Assembly: GCF_026342035.1 (NCBI RefSeq)
Contig: NZ_JAPENM010000009.1
Span: 186,001 to 250,000, forward strand
Reading direction: 5' to 3'
DNA length: 64,000 bases
Origin: Aldersonia sp. NBC_00410
GTDB taxonomy: Bacteria; Actinomycetota; Actinomycetes; Mycobacteriales; Mycobacteriaceae
Part shown: positions 16,451-25,107 of the stretch, piece by piece
How positions within the stretch are numbered: position 1 is the first letter of the stretch
Layout: every line of letters starts with the position of its first letter
Translations under genes and position numbers: made by a program
The notes under the pieces: generated by a model
Database searches by the model: none
Told to the model about the DNA's origin: nothing
The model's input: the letters and a program-made list of their open reading frames with translations, nothing else

Positions 16451-17695
16451 ATGTCGAACATGCCCTCCGGCCAACCGCGCAGTTCTGGTGACCAGGTCGT
16501 CGCCGACAATCCCGTCAAGCGGCGCCCGAAGAACCGCAAGTCGACCATCGCCAGCGTCGCTGCCGAGCAATTCGGCGCGCTCGGTTATCACGCCGTGAGC
16601 ATGGAAGACATCGCCGCGAAGGTGGACGTGTCCGCCGCCGCGCTCTACCGCCACTATCCGAGCAAGTACGCCCTCTTCCGCGAGGCGGTGCTCGCGCTCG
16701 GGGCCAAGCTGCGCGAGTCCGCCGTGCTGCCCGACGAGGCCACCGACTGGTCTCCGGAGGCGCGCATCGACTGGTTGTTGCAGTCGATCGCTACGATGAC
16801 GATCAACAACCGACAGTCGGGTGCGCTGTACCGCTGGGAGGGGCGTTACCTCCATTCCGCGGATCAACGCCTGCTGTTCGAGCAGGCCAGCGTCATCCAC
16901 TTTGCGCTCGCCGAGTGCCTGGCCGAGCTCCGTCCCGCCCTCGACCCCACCGACCGGGCAATGCTGGTCGCCGCGAACCTCGCGATCCTCGGCAGCATCA
17001 CCGATCACCATGCGACACTGCCGCCGAAGGCGATCCAGCAGCTGCTCGGCGAGACCTGCTGGACCGTACTGCGGTGCGATCTGCCCAGTGCGACAGGCGA
17101 ACCGGCGAGAACGGAACCGGCCACCGAGATTCCCGACACGTTCAAACACGAACTGCTGCTCGAACAGGCGATCCTGCTGTTCCACGAGCGCGGCTACCAC
17201 GAGGTCGGGATCGATGACATCGCCGCGGCGGCGGGCCTTCCGCCGTCGGGCGTGTACCGGTACTACCGCAGCAAGGCCGATCTGCTCGCCGCTGCGTTCC
17301 GTCGTGCCGCCGACCGGGTGTCGGCGGCGATCCCGGTGGCGGTCGCGCAGTCGCCGAACTCGCGCGAGGCCCTCACTCGGCTCGTCGAGAAGTACGTCGC
17401 AGGCGCCTTCGCGGAGAAGGAGCTGACCTTCGTCTACTACGCGGAGATCGGCAATGTGCCGCCACACGAACGCAGCATGCTGCGCAACATCCAGCGGCTC
17501 AACGTCGAGGAGTGGGCCCGTCTGCTCACCGAATCTCGGCCCGAATTGTCTTCGCGCCAAGCGCGTTTCCTGGTTCACGCCGCACTCGGCCTGGTCGTCG
17601 ACCTCGGCCGTATGCTGCATTTCGACAAGAGTCCCGCTTCGGAGGGACGCGTGCAGTATCTGATGCTGCGCGTTCTTTTCGGTGCGGAAGAATGA
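16451..17695 (+). CDS. Fused double-TetR transcriptional regulator
   Basis: 414 aa, about twice a normal TetR protein. The first HTH occupies about 30-76 (Q-F-G-A-L-G-Y-H-A-V-S-M-E-D-I-A and A-A-L-Y-R-H-Y-P-S-K). The second lies at about 233-280 (F-H-E-R-G-Y-H-E-V-G-I-D-D-I-A and G-V-Y-R-Y-Y-R-S-K). Each is followed by a helical ligand-binding region, so one polypeptide carries two complete repressor units. The thiolase-like gene begins inside its stop codon (ATGA), implying co-transcription and a role in acyl-CoA control. The upstream region (16367-16450) is shared with the SRPBCC gene. Confidence 0.85.
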   Translation: MSNMPSGQPRSSGDQVVADNPVKRRPKNRKSTIASVAAEQFGALGYHAVSMEDIAAKVDVSAAALYRHYPSKYALFREAVLALGAKLRESAVLPDEATDWSPEARIDWLLQSIATMTINNRQSGALYRWEGRYLHSADQRLLFEQASVIHFALAECLAELRPALDPTDRAMLVAANLAILGSITDHHATLPPKAIQQLLGETCWTVLRCDLPSATGEPARTEPATEIPDTFKHELLLEQAILLFHERGYHEVGIDDIAAAAGLPPSGVYRYYRSKADLLAAAFRRAADRVSAAIPVAVAQSPNSREALTRLVEKYVAGAFAEKELTFVYYAEIGNVPPHERSMLRNIQRLNVEEWARLLTESRPELSSRQARFLVHAALGLVVDLGRMLHFDKSPASEGRVQYLMLRVLFGAEE

Positions 17696-19254
17696 TCGAT
17701 CCACGCACCCCCGTCGTCATCGGCGTCGGGCAGTTTTCCGAGCGCTACGACGATGAGGACTACCGGGCACTGTCCGCGGTCGAACTCGCGGCCCATGCCG
17801 CCCGCGCGGCAATCGCGAACACCGGCGCAGACCCGGCCGCCGTCACCGCCCGGGTGCACACCGTCGCCGGCGTGCGCCAGTTCGAGATGTCGGTGCCGGG
17901 AATGCCTGTGCCGCTCGGCAGATCGGACAACTTCCCGCGCTCGGTTGCCGACCGCGTGGGCGCCACGCCGGTCAACGCCGCCCTGGAAGTGACCGGCGGG
18001 CAGTCCCCGCAAAAGCTGGTGAACGAATTCGCCGCGGCCATCGCGGCGGGTGCGACCGATGCCGTGCTGCTGTTCGGTGCCGAGGCGATCTCCACCGCGC
18101 GCCATCTCGCGGGCCGTCCGGACGCGCCGGACTTCACCGAAGTACGCGGTGGGCAACTCGACGATCGCGGCTACGGCCTCGAGGGCCTCGTCACCAAATA
18201 CATGGTGATCCACGGACTCGTCAGTCCGGCGAGCCAGTACGGACTGTTCGAGAACGCCCGCCGGGACCGGTTGGGCATGCGCCGCGAGACCTACGCCCGG
18301 AGCATGGGTGAGCTTTTCGCGCCGTTCACCAAGGTCGCCTCGGCCAATCCGCACTCGGCCTCTTCGGCGGTTTACGGTGCCGACGAACTCGCGACCGTGA
18401 CCGATCGCAACCGCATGATTGCCGACCCCTACCCGCGGTTGCTCATGGCCCGGGACCAGGTGAACCAGGGCGCGGCAGTGCTGCTCACGTCCGTCGGTGC
18501 GGCAACCGAACTCGGTGTGCCGCAGGATCGTTGGGTGTTTCTGCACGGCCACGCCGACCTGCGTGAGCACGACATCATGGACCGCCCGGATCTCGGTGCG
18601 AGCCCCGCGACCGTCGCCGCCGCGCAGCATGCGCTCGACGTGGCCGGTATCGGCACCGACGACCTCGGGGTCCTCGACCTCTACAGCTGCTTCCCGATCG
18701 CGGTTTCCACCGTGGCCGACGGCCTCGGCCTCACCGCCGACGACCCGCGCGGACTCACCGCCACCGGCGGACTGCCGTATTTCGGCGGCGCGGGCAACAA
18801 CTACTCGATGCACGCGATCGCCGAGGTCGTGGCGCGGTTGCGCGAAATGCCCGGCAGCTTCGGCTTCGTCGGCGCGAACGGCGGCATGCTCAGCAAGTAT
18901 TCGGCGGGCGTGTACTCGACCACGCCCGCACCCTGGCGGCCGGACCGCAGCACCGAACTGCAGGCCGAACTCGACGGCGCCCCCACGGTCGCAACCACCG
19001 AGCAGCCCGACGGCGAGGGCACGATCGAGACGTACACGATCCGGCACGACCGCGACAAGCTGACCGCGATCGTGGTCGGCCGCCTGCCCGACGGCAGCCG
19101 GTTCCTCGCCAAAAACGACGACGGCGACACCGAACTGATCGAGTTGCTTGCGACCGATGTTCCGTTCGGTCACAAGGTGTTCGTGCGCCCGGGCGAGTGG
19201 GGCAACACGGTCACGTTGCGCCCCCAACCGTGCCCCGGTTCACAGCATAGCTAG
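17692..19254 (+). CDS. Acetyl-CoA acetyltransferase-like (SCP2-thiolase family) protein
   Basis: 520 aa. The N-terminus T-P-V-V-I-G-V-G-Q-F-S-E-R-Y and the D-L-Y-S-C-F-P-I-A-V block near residue 330 are typical of the actinobacterial group annotated as acetyl-CoA acetyltransferase (Rv1867-like). The nucleophilic Cys of canonical thiolases is not obvious at its usual N-terminal place, so true thiolytic activity is uncertain. A C-terminal extension (about 430-520) carries an OB-like segment. It is coupled to the double-TetR gene by an ATGA overlap and probably acts on an acyl-CoA pool sensed by that regulator. It ends convergently with ligD, sharing two bases of the stop codons. Confidence 0.7.
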   Translation: MIDPRTPVVIGVGQFSERYDDEDYRALSAVELAAHAARAAIANTGADPAAVTARVHTVAGVRQFEMSVPGMPVPLGRSDNFPRSVADRVGATPVNAALEVTGGQSPQKLVNEFAAAIAAGATDAVLLFGAEAISTARHLAGRPDAPDFTEVRGGQLDDRGYGLEGLVTKYMVIHGLVSPASQYGLFENARRDRLGMRRETYARSMGELFAPFTKVASANPHSASSAVYGADELATVTDRNRMIADPYPRLLMARDQVNQGAAVLLTSVGAATELGVPQDRWVFLHGHADLREHDIMDRPDLGASPATVAAAQHALDVAGIGTDDLGVLDLYSCFPIAVSTVADGLGLTADDPRGLTATGGLPYFGGAGNNYSMHAIAEVVARLREMPGSFGFVGANGGMLSKYSAGVYSTTPAPWRPDRSTELQAELDGAPTVATTEQPDGEGTIETYTIRHDRDKLTAIVVGRLPDGSRFLAKNDDGDTELIELLATDVPFGHKVFVRPGEWGNTVTLRPQPCPGSQHS

Positions 19255-21515
19255 CCTTCCCGTCGCACCTCGTCGGGCTTCTTGTCGTCCCGCAGACCGC
19301 GCCAGGCCGGGTGCCGCAGCCGGTCGCTGCCGGTCCACTCCCCGAAGCGGACCTCGCCGACGAGTTCGGGTGCCACCCAGACGGCGTCGCGACGCTCCGC
19401 GGCCGGCAGCGCGGTCGCGAAGGGGCTGTCGTCGCGTGCGAGCGGCTTCAATTGCTCGGCAAGGGATTCCAGCGTCCGCTCGGTGAAGCCGGTGCCCACC
19501 TTGCCGACGTAGTGCAGCGCGCCGTCGGCGTCGGGGACGCCGAGCAGTAGCGACCCGATACGCCCGCTGCGTCCCCCCTGGCCGCGCTTCCACCCGCCGA
19601 TCACCACCTCCTGAGTGCGCCAGTTCTTCGCCTTCACCCACGAATGTCCGCGCTTGCCAACCAAGTACACCGATTCACGCCGCTTTGCGACCACGCCCTC
19701 CCAGCCCTGCTCTCGGCTCTGCGCGAGCGCTTCGGCCCCGGAGCCGTCGAGCAGCGGTGGCACCTGCATCGACGGGACAATTTCGGCAAGTGCCTCGAGC
19801 ACCTTGCGGCGGTCCTCGAACTTCTTGCGCAGCAGCGATGTTCCGTCGAGGTGCAGGATGTCGAAGACCAGGAACTCCGCGTTCTTCCCGTCCACCTGAA
19901 GTTTGCCGAAATCGGGTATGCCGCGCTCGTCGAAGACCACCACCTCGCCGTCGAGCACCACGCGATGATCGGCAAGTTCGGTTGCCAGCTGCTGCAACCC
20001 GGGATAGCGATCGGTGACGACATTGCCGGCGCGGCTGCGCAGTTTCAGCTCGCCGCGATCGATCTCGGCGATCAGTCGGTAGCCGTCCCATTTCGCCTCG
20101 AAGCACCACTGTTGTTCGCCCAGCCCGTCGACCGTGCCCGTCGTCGCAAGCATGGGCGCAAGTCCACGTGGAAGCGCTGTGCCGCTATCGGTTTCGGAGT
20201 CGGACTTCATCCGGTGCATGAGCCAGTTCTTGCCGCCGGTGCGGATCAGCGCGAACCGGCCCTGCACCTGCTGACCGTGCAGCCGGATGATCACCTCGTC
20301 GTCGCGCCATTTCTCGGTCTCGTAGGTGCCGGTGTCCCAGATCGTCATCACCCCGCCGCCGTACTGCCCCTTGGGGATTGTCGCGGAGAAATCCAGGTAC
20401 TCGATCGGATGGTCCTCGGTGTGCACGGCCAGGCGGTTTTCGGCGGGCGTTTCCGGAACGCCCTTCGGCACCGCCCAGCAGGCCAGCACGCCGTCGCGTT
20501 CCAGGCGCACGTCCCAGTGCAGCCGACGGGCGTGATGCTCGTGGATGACGAAGGCGTTGCCTTCGCTCGGTTTCGGCGCCGCCGCGGGCACCGGTTCCGG
20601 AGTCAGCTCGGGGTTGCGCATCGACCGATACCTGGCGAGCTTGTCCGCGCCGGACGGGTCGAGGTCGTGCAGCAGGTCGCCGTAGCGTCGGAACCGATCG
20701 AGCACCTCGTCGAACCGCAGGTGCCGCAACTCCGCCGGATTCTCCAGCTCCGCCCAGGTGCGCGGCGCGGCGGCGGTCGGCTCGGCGCGCCCGCGCATCG
20801 AGTACGGCGCGATGGTCGTCTTCGCCGGGTTGTTCTGGCTCCAGTCCAGGAACACCTTGCCGCGCCTGGCGACCTTCGCCATCGTCGCCGTAACCAAATC
20901 GGGATGGAGCTTCTCCAGATTGTCGGCCACCTGCCGGGCAACCTTGGATGCCCCGCCCGGGCTCAGCGCACGATCGAGCGGCACGTAGACGTGAATCCCC
21001 TTGCTGCCGCTCGTCACCGGAAAAGCGACCAGATCGATCTCGCCGACCATGTCGCGGACCGCGACCGCGACCTGCGCGCACTCCGCCAGGGTGATCCCCT
21101 CGCCGGGATCGAGGTCGAACACGAGGCGGGTCGCAGGCCCGACGTCGCCGTCGGCGTCGAAGCGCCATTGCGGGACGTGAATCTCGAGCGAGGCCTGCTG
21201 ACCGAGCCAGGCCAGTCCGGCGACGGTATCGAACACCGGGTAGTTGATTGTGCGCGAGCGATGCTCGATCCCACGACGCTCGATCCAGTCCGGTGCGTGG
21301 TCGGCGAGGTTCTTCTCGAAGAAGGGTGTCGACTCGATTCCGTTCGGCCAGCGCTTGCGCGTCACCGGTCGCCCGGCGATGTGCGGGATCATCGCCGGCG
21401 CGATTGCGACGTAGTAGTCGATAACCGCCTGCTTCGTCGTCCCGGTGGCCGGATACAGCACCTTGTCCAGGTTGCTCAGCTCCACCTGGATGTCACCGAA
21501 CATTCGGGACGGCAT
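19251..21515 (-). CDS. ligD: Multifunctional non-homologous end-joining DNA ligase LigD
   Basis: 754 aa in the mycobacterial order polymerase - phosphoesterase - ligase. The POL domain has D-L-D (134-136) and S-G-S-K-G-I-H (169-175). The 3'-phosphoesterase domain (about 320-430) has H-A-R-R-L-H-W-D-V-R-L-E. The ligase domain has the adenylated Lys in E-A-K-W-D-G (Lys475) and ends near E-V-R-F-G-E-W-T. All catalytic motifs are intact. It repairs double-strand breaks together with Ku, but no ku gene is in this window. ATG 21515 was chosen because homologues begin near M-P-S-R-M-F. It is divergent from the binding-protein gene. Confidence 0.95.
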   Translation of the reverse strand: MPSRMFGDIQVELSNLDKVLYPATGTTKQAVIDYYVAIAPAMIPHIAGRPVTRKRWPNGIESTPFFEKNLADHAPDWIERRGIEHRSRTINYPVFDTVAGLAWLGQQASLEIHVPQWRFDADGDVGPATRLVFDLDPGEGITLAECAQVAVAVRDMVGEIDLVAFPVTSGSKGIHVYVPLDRALSPGGASKVARQVADNLEKLHPDLVTATMAKVARRGKVFLDWSQNNPAKTTIAPYSMRGRAEPTAAAPRTWAELENPAELRHLRFDEVLDRFRRYGDLLHDLDPSGADKLARYRSMRNPELTPEPVPAAAPKPSEGNAFVIHEHHARRLHWDVRLERDGVLACWAVPKGVPETPAENRLAVHTEDHPIEYLDFSATIPKGQYGGGVMTIWDTGTYETEKWRDDEVIIRLHGQQVQGRFALIRTGGKNWLMHRMKSDSETDSGTALPRGLAPMLATTGTVDGLGEQQWCFEAKWDGYRLIAEIDRGELKLRSRAGNVVTDRYPGLQQLATELADHRVVLDGEVVVFDERGIPDFGKLQVDGKNAEFLVFDILHLDGTSLLRKKFEDRRKVLEALAEIVPSMQVPPLLDGSGAEALAQSREQGWEGVVAKRRESVYLVGKRGHSWVKAKNWRTQEVVIGGWKRGQGGRSGRIGSLLLGVPDADGALHYVGKVGTGFTERTLESLAEQLKPLARDDSPFATALPAAERRDAVWVAPELVGEVRFGEWTGSDRLRHPAWRGLRDDKKPDEVRREG

Positions 21516-21560
21516 GGCGCAAACCTTGCCGCACAGCGCACCCACGGGCAAGATGGGCGA

Positions 21561-22466
21561 ATGTCCAGCCCCGCGGGCGATGTACGCCCACTTCTCGCCG
21601 TAGCAACCGGCGCCGTGTTGCTACTGAGCGGATGCGGGTCTGCGTCGGAAGCGGCGGGCGACGGCACTTCGGCTCCGGTCGCACCGGCGGGGATGTCGAG
21701 CGCGTCCGCGCCGGGCTGCGGACCGGACAGCGGCAAGACGATCAATCCGGGCGTCCTGACGATCGCCACCGATACGCCGGCCTACGCGCCGTGGTTCGTC
21801 AACAATGATCCGGCCAATGGCCAAGGTTTCGAAGGAGCCGTCGCAGAGGCGGTCTGGGAGCGACTCGGCTACTCGAAGGACAGGACCACCTTCGTCTCGG
21901 TCGCCTTCAACGACGCGCTGACCGCCGGCCCGAAACCATTCGACTTCGACATCAACCAGTTCACCATCCTCGATTCCCGGCGCCCCAACGTCGACTTCTC
22001 CGCGCCCTACTACGCGGTGACCCAGGCGGTCGTGGCGATGGCCGGAAACCGGGCCGCGCACGCGCAGACCCTTGCCGAACTCCGCGGCCTGCGCCTTGGC
22101 GCCATGGCGGGCAGCAGCAGCCTGGCTGCGATCGAGTCGACGTTGCATCCAGCGACGCCACCCGCACAGTTCGCGTCCAACGACGACGCGAAGCTCGCGT
22201 TGACCGAGGGCCGAATCGACGCCATGATCGTGGACTACCCCACCGGCGTCCAGATCTCCGAAAAACAGATTCCGGACAGCGTGCTCGTGGGTCAGTTCCC
22301 TCGGCTGGCCGGCACCGACGAGGCCTTCGGCGTGCTGCTGCCCAAGAACAGCCCACTCACGCCGTGCGTCTCGGCCGCGGTGGAACAGCTGTATTCCGAC
22401 GGCACGCTAGATCGCCTCGCCGAGCGATGGCTATGCTCCGCGCCCGGTGTGCGCGTGCTCGCCTGA
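21561..22466 (+). CDS. Solute-binding lipoprotein (family 3, amino-acid type)
   Basis: 301 aa. The signal peptide ends in a lipobox L-L-S-G-C (Cys at about 25), so it is an anchored extracytoplasmic lipoprotein. From about 60 the fold is family-3 binding protein: L-T-I-A-T-D-T-P-A-Y-A-P-W-F, then F-D-F-D-I-N-Q-F-T-I, then a hinge and a second lobe. Such proteins bind polar amino acids. CAAGAT six bases before ATG 21561 suggests a leaderless mRNA. No permease or ATPase for it is nearby, so it is an orphan receptor here; its stop adjoins the convergent VWA gene. Confidence 0.85.
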   Translation: MSSPAGDVRPLLAVATGAVLLLSGCGSASEAAGDGTSAPVAPAGMSSASAPGCGPDSGKTINPGVLTIATDTPAYAPWFVNNDPANGQGFEGAVAEAVWERLGYSKDRTTFVSVAFNDALTAGPKPFDFDINQFTILDSRRPNVDFSAPYYAVTQAVVAMAGNRAAHAQTLAELRGLRLGAMAGSSSLAAIESTLHPATPPAQFASNDDAKLALTEGRIDAMIVDYPTGVQISEKQIPDSVLVGQFPRLAGTDEAFGVLLPKNSPLTPCVSAAVEQLYSDGTLDRLAERWLCSAPGVRVLA

Positions 22467-24044
22467 TCAGTTCCGTCGCGCGCGCAACGCGTTGGTGAAC
22501 ACCGCTGGAATCTCCGCCGGATCCCGGGCGACGTAGCTACTGCCCCCGGTTGCGTCCGCAATCTGTTGCAGCACATCGGCATCCGCATTCTCAGTGATCC
22601 CAATCGTCACGACCGCGATCGGCCGGGCCGGATCCCGCTCGGCGCGAAGGGTGTCGAGCAGCTTCTGCAAAGTGATGCTGCGCTTGTCGTCGTTCGCGCC
22701 GTCGGTGAGCATGATGACGCTGTTCACCGCGGCCGGGTCGTAGTTCTCCCGCACCCGGCGCACTGCCGCAAGCGTGGTGTCGTACAGCCCGGTGCCGCCG
22801 CCGACGAGGGCGGCCAGATTCTCGTTCGCGCGCAACAGCCGGTCCCGCTGATCGACACCATCGGTCGTGTCGGTGAGCGGCCGAATCGGGACGAGCTCGG
22901 TCCAGTCCTGGCCGCGGCCACCTTTGTCGGTGGCGAATGCCCAGTAACCGACCGCGGAGTTGTCCGGAAACATGCGCAGTCCCGCTTCGGCCGCCTCGAC
23001 CGTCAGGTCGAGCCGGGTGCCCGACCCGGCGGCGTAGCGCATCGAACCGGAAACGTCGACGACGGTGAGCGCGCGGATCGGGCGCGCGGCGAGCGCGTAC
23101 TGCTGCAGCGCGTCGTCGACGAGGCGGCGATCGCTGACCCAGAGCTTGGACACCGTGCCCGTACCGCGACCACCGTCGAGCGGGTCTCCTGCCGACGAAC
23201 GCAGTCCGCGAACCGACAGCTGCAGCCGGCCCTCGTTGTCGGCAAACGCGGCGGCGAGGCGTTCGCCGGCCTTGCGCGCCGCGTCGTGGCGTTGCTCATC
23301 GGGTTCGGTGACGACGAGCGGAAAGTCGAGCAGGGCGCTGCCCGAGCGTGGCATTGTGCCGACGAGGTCGCTGCCCTGGGCTTGCGCTGCCACCAACTCC
23401 TGCTCGGTGACCACGGTCGCGCCGCCGGAGCGGACCACCTCGGCGAGCCGGTCCGGCGCGGTGGGCGACGTCGTCCGCGCGGTCGATGCCTGCGCGAGCG
23501 GAAGGAGGGCGTCGGCCAACTCGCCGGCCTTGCTACGCCCCTTCTCCACCTCGGCCACCGCGGCGGAGATTGCGGCAGAGGCGCCCGGATCGGCGAGCGG
23601 GTCGGCCATCGTCGTTCCGGGCGCGCCCAGCCCGGCGATCCAGGTGTCGGGATCGCCTGCATCGGCGGGCCGGGTGGCGATGACCACGGGCGTGGCGGCG
23701 ACCGATTCGGCGACCGTCTCGACCGGCACGGTGGTCGTCCGGCGCGCCTCCAGCATCCATCTGGTCGAGGCCGGAATCCACAGCGCCGCAGCGGTCTCCG
23801 GATTCGCCAGCGCGGCAGGCGCAGCCGACGAGGGGGTGGCGGTGACCGTGATGTGCGCGCAACCAAGGCGCTCGGCGGAGACGTTGTCGACCAACGCGAT
23901 CACCGCGGGCGCGATACTCGGATCCGCGATCAGCGGGTACTCGGTGATCCCCGTACACCGGTCGGACAGGACCTTGCCGACCCCGAGCACCGCAAGCCCG
24001 CCGACGAGCACGGTGACAGCGGCGAGCACGACTCCGCGGAACAC
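22467..24044 (-). CDS. Membrane-anchored VWA protein with binding-protein-like domain
   Basis: 525 aa from GTG 24044. A single hydrophobic helix near the N-terminus (about 4-24) is followed by an extracytoplasmic domain (about 40-290) with the look of a bacterial extracellular solute-binding fold. A C-terminal von Willebrand A domain has an intact MIDAS: D-V-S-G-S (330-334), T-G-L-Y-D-T-T and L-T-D-G-A-N-D. It begins eight bases downstream of the SRPBCC stop on the same strand, so it is likely co-transcribed with the Rv0910-like gene. This architecture is common in Corynebacteriales as secreted VWA proteins of unknown function. The start could be a few codons different. Confidence 0.75.
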   Translation of the reverse strand: MFRGVVLAAVTVLVGGLAVLGVGKVLSDRCTGITEYPLIADPSIAPAVIALVDNVSAERLGCAHITVTATPSSAAPAALANPETAAALWIPASTRWMLEARRTTTVPVETVAESVAATPVVIATRPADAGDPDTWIAGLGAPGTTMADPLADPGASAAISAAVAEVEKGRSKAGELADALLPLAQASTARTTSPTAPDRLAEVVRSGGATVVTEQELVAAQAQGSDLVGTMPRSGSALLDFPLVVTEPDEQRHDAARKAGERLAAAFADNEGRLQLSVRGLRSSAGDPLDGGRGTGTVSKLWVSDRRLVDDALQQYALAARPIRALTVVDVSGSMRYAAGSGTRLDLTVEAAEAGLRMFPDNSAVGYWAFATDKGGRGQDWTELVPIRPLTDTTDGVDQRDRLLRANENLAALVGGGTGLYDTTLAAVRRVRENYDPAAVNSVIMLTDGANDDKRSITLQKLLDTLRAERDPARPIAVVTIGITENADADVLQQIADATGGSSYVARDPAEIPAVFTNALRARRN

Positions 24045-24051
24045 GCCGCGC

Positions 24052-24492
24052 TCACGGCCGATCGGAGTAGCGCGCGACGAAGGTCTGCATCGACTTCTCC
24101 ACGTCCCCCTTGACCGCCTTCGCCACACCCGCACCGATCGGCCCGAACAGCGCACGGCCACCGAGTTCGATCGCGACCGTGACGGCGGACCCGGAGTCCT
24201 GCGGACTCACCCGCAGGTCGAGCCCGATCTTCGTGCCGCCCTTGCCTTCACCGGACAGCGCCAGCCGATGCGGGCGGTCGGCTTCGGTGACGGTCCAGGT
24301 CACCCGGTTGCGCATGCCCTTGACCCGCGCGATCCCGACCAGCCGGGTGCCCTTGGTCAACTCGGCCGGTACCTCGCTGCGCCACGTCTCGTGCAGGGAG
24401 AGCCAGGAGCCGAGATCGGACAGATCGGAGACACTTGCCCATGCCTGCTCGGGCGCGATCGGGACATATCCGGAGACGTTCAGTTTCGCCAC
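24052..24492 (-). CDS. Rv0910-like SRPBCC toxin
   Basis: 146 aa. M-A-K-L at the start, W-L-S-L-H-E-T-W-R-S, V-K-G-M-R-N-R-V-T-W and G-G-R-A-L-F-G-P-I-G match M. tuberculosis Rv0910 closely (comparison from memory), described as the toxin of a type II pair with Rv0909. It has the SRPBCC fold. The GTG start is preceded by TAGCAT with a 6-nt spacer, so it may have its own leaderless promoter. The Rv0909-like antitoxin lies 384 bases upstream on the same strand, separated by a YjbR gene, whereas I recall direct adjacency in M. tuberculosis. Toxicity of this copy is inferred. Confidence 0.75.
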   Translation of the reverse strand: MAKLNVSGYVPIAPEQAWASVSDLSDLGSWLSLHETWRSEVPAELTKGTRLVGIARVKGMRNRVTWTVTEADRPHRLALSGEGKGGTKIGLDLRVSPQDSGSAVTVAIELGGRALFGPIGAGVAKAVKGDVEKSMQTFVARYSDRP

Positions 24493-24498
24493 TCGCGC

Positions 24499-24504
24499 AT
24501 GCTA
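24499..24504 (-). promoter_or_regulatory. Leaderless -10 hexamer TAGCAT of the toxin gene
   Basis: TAGCAT on the minus strand, then six bases, then GTG of the Rv0910-like gene. The spacing is the same as at many other starts in this window. It lies inside the last codons of the YjbR gene, so the toxin can be expressed apart from the antitoxin. Confidence 0.4.
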
Positions 24505-24879
24505 TCCGCCGGCGGCATCCAACCGTGCGACGAGCGTGCGGGGCGCGACGGTGCGGTAGGCATCCTCGATGATCTCGGCAATGTCATCCCAGTCCGGTTC
24601 GGCGTCCAGCCACACCCCGAGCCAGCCACGGGTGCCGACATAGGGCGGCACGAAGTAGCGCGTGGGATCTCGGGACAGCCAGCCGTCCTGGGCGCCGTCG
24701 GGTGCGGCGACCCAGAGCGCGAGCCGGTCGTCGTGATGATGGTCGGCCATCGTCGCGAATTGCGGTGACCGCCGGACGAACCAGGCGGCCTCGCCATGGC
24801 TGACCCGCTCGGTGGCCTCGGGCAACGCCAGACACAGCGCGCGAACCCGGTCGGTGACGGCCGGGTTGCTCGACCTCAC
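24502..24879 (-). CDS. MmcQ/YjbR family DNA-binding-fold protein
   Basis: 125 aa. The YjbR fold is recognisable from L-C-L-A-L-P-E-A-T-E-R-V-S-H-G at the start, the W-V-A-A-P-D-G region, the Y-F-V-P-P-Y-V-G-T-R-G-W-L-G-V-W-L block and D-I-A-E-I-I-E-D-A-Y near the end. This family has a CyaY-like fold; the function is not established. GTG 24879 overlaps the stop codon of the antitoxin gene (GTGA), so the two are translationally coupled. It sits between the Rv0909-like antitoxin and the Rv0910-like toxin. Confidence 0.8.
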   Translation of the reverse strand: MRSSNPAVTDRVRALCLALPEATERVSHGEAAWFVRRSPQFATMADHHHDDRLALWVAAPDGAQDGWLSRDPTRYFVPPYVGTRGWLGVWLDAEPDWDDIAEIIEDAYRTVAPRTLVARLDAAGG

Positions 24880-25061
24880 TCGTTGATGGCCTTCTTGGCC
24901 GCGTCCTTGGCCTTGCCGACCTTGTCGGAGTACTTGCCCTTGGTCTGCTTGTCGACCGTGTCGCCGACCTTGTCGATCGTGGAATCGATCTGATCCTTGT
25001 GTTCCGCGGCCGCCTTCTTGCCCTTGTCCAGCAGACCCTTGAGCTGGTCGAACACCGTCAT
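24876..25061 (-). CDS. Rv0909-like antitoxin
   Basis: 61 aa, highly charged helical protein. V-F-D-Q-L-K-G-L-L-D, then D-S-T-I-D-K-V-G-D-T-V-D-K-Q-T-K-G-K-Y-S, then A-K-D-A-A-K-K-A matches the small antitoxin family of M. tuberculosis Rv0909 (MT0933-type). A strong ribosome site GGAGGAG lies before ATG 25061, so the antitoxin is translated well. It would neutralise the Rv0910-like SRPBCC toxin encoded downstream. Coupled by overlap to the YjbR gene. Confidence 0.8.
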   Translation of the reverse strand: MTVFDQLKGLLDKGKKAAAEHKDQIDSTIDKVGDTVDKQTKGKYSDKVGKAKDAAKKAINE

Positions 25062-25107
25062 CGCTCCTCCTTCGCTTCGCCGTAACCAGCACCAGCCTAG
25101 GCCCGAT

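Noticed and set aside
19644-22466. A long open frame on the plus strand opposite ligD
   Set aside because: Up to 21516 it is the antisense of ligD, whose motifs are intact; only its 3' end (from 21561) is the real binding-protein gene. GC-rich third codon positions create such mirror frames.
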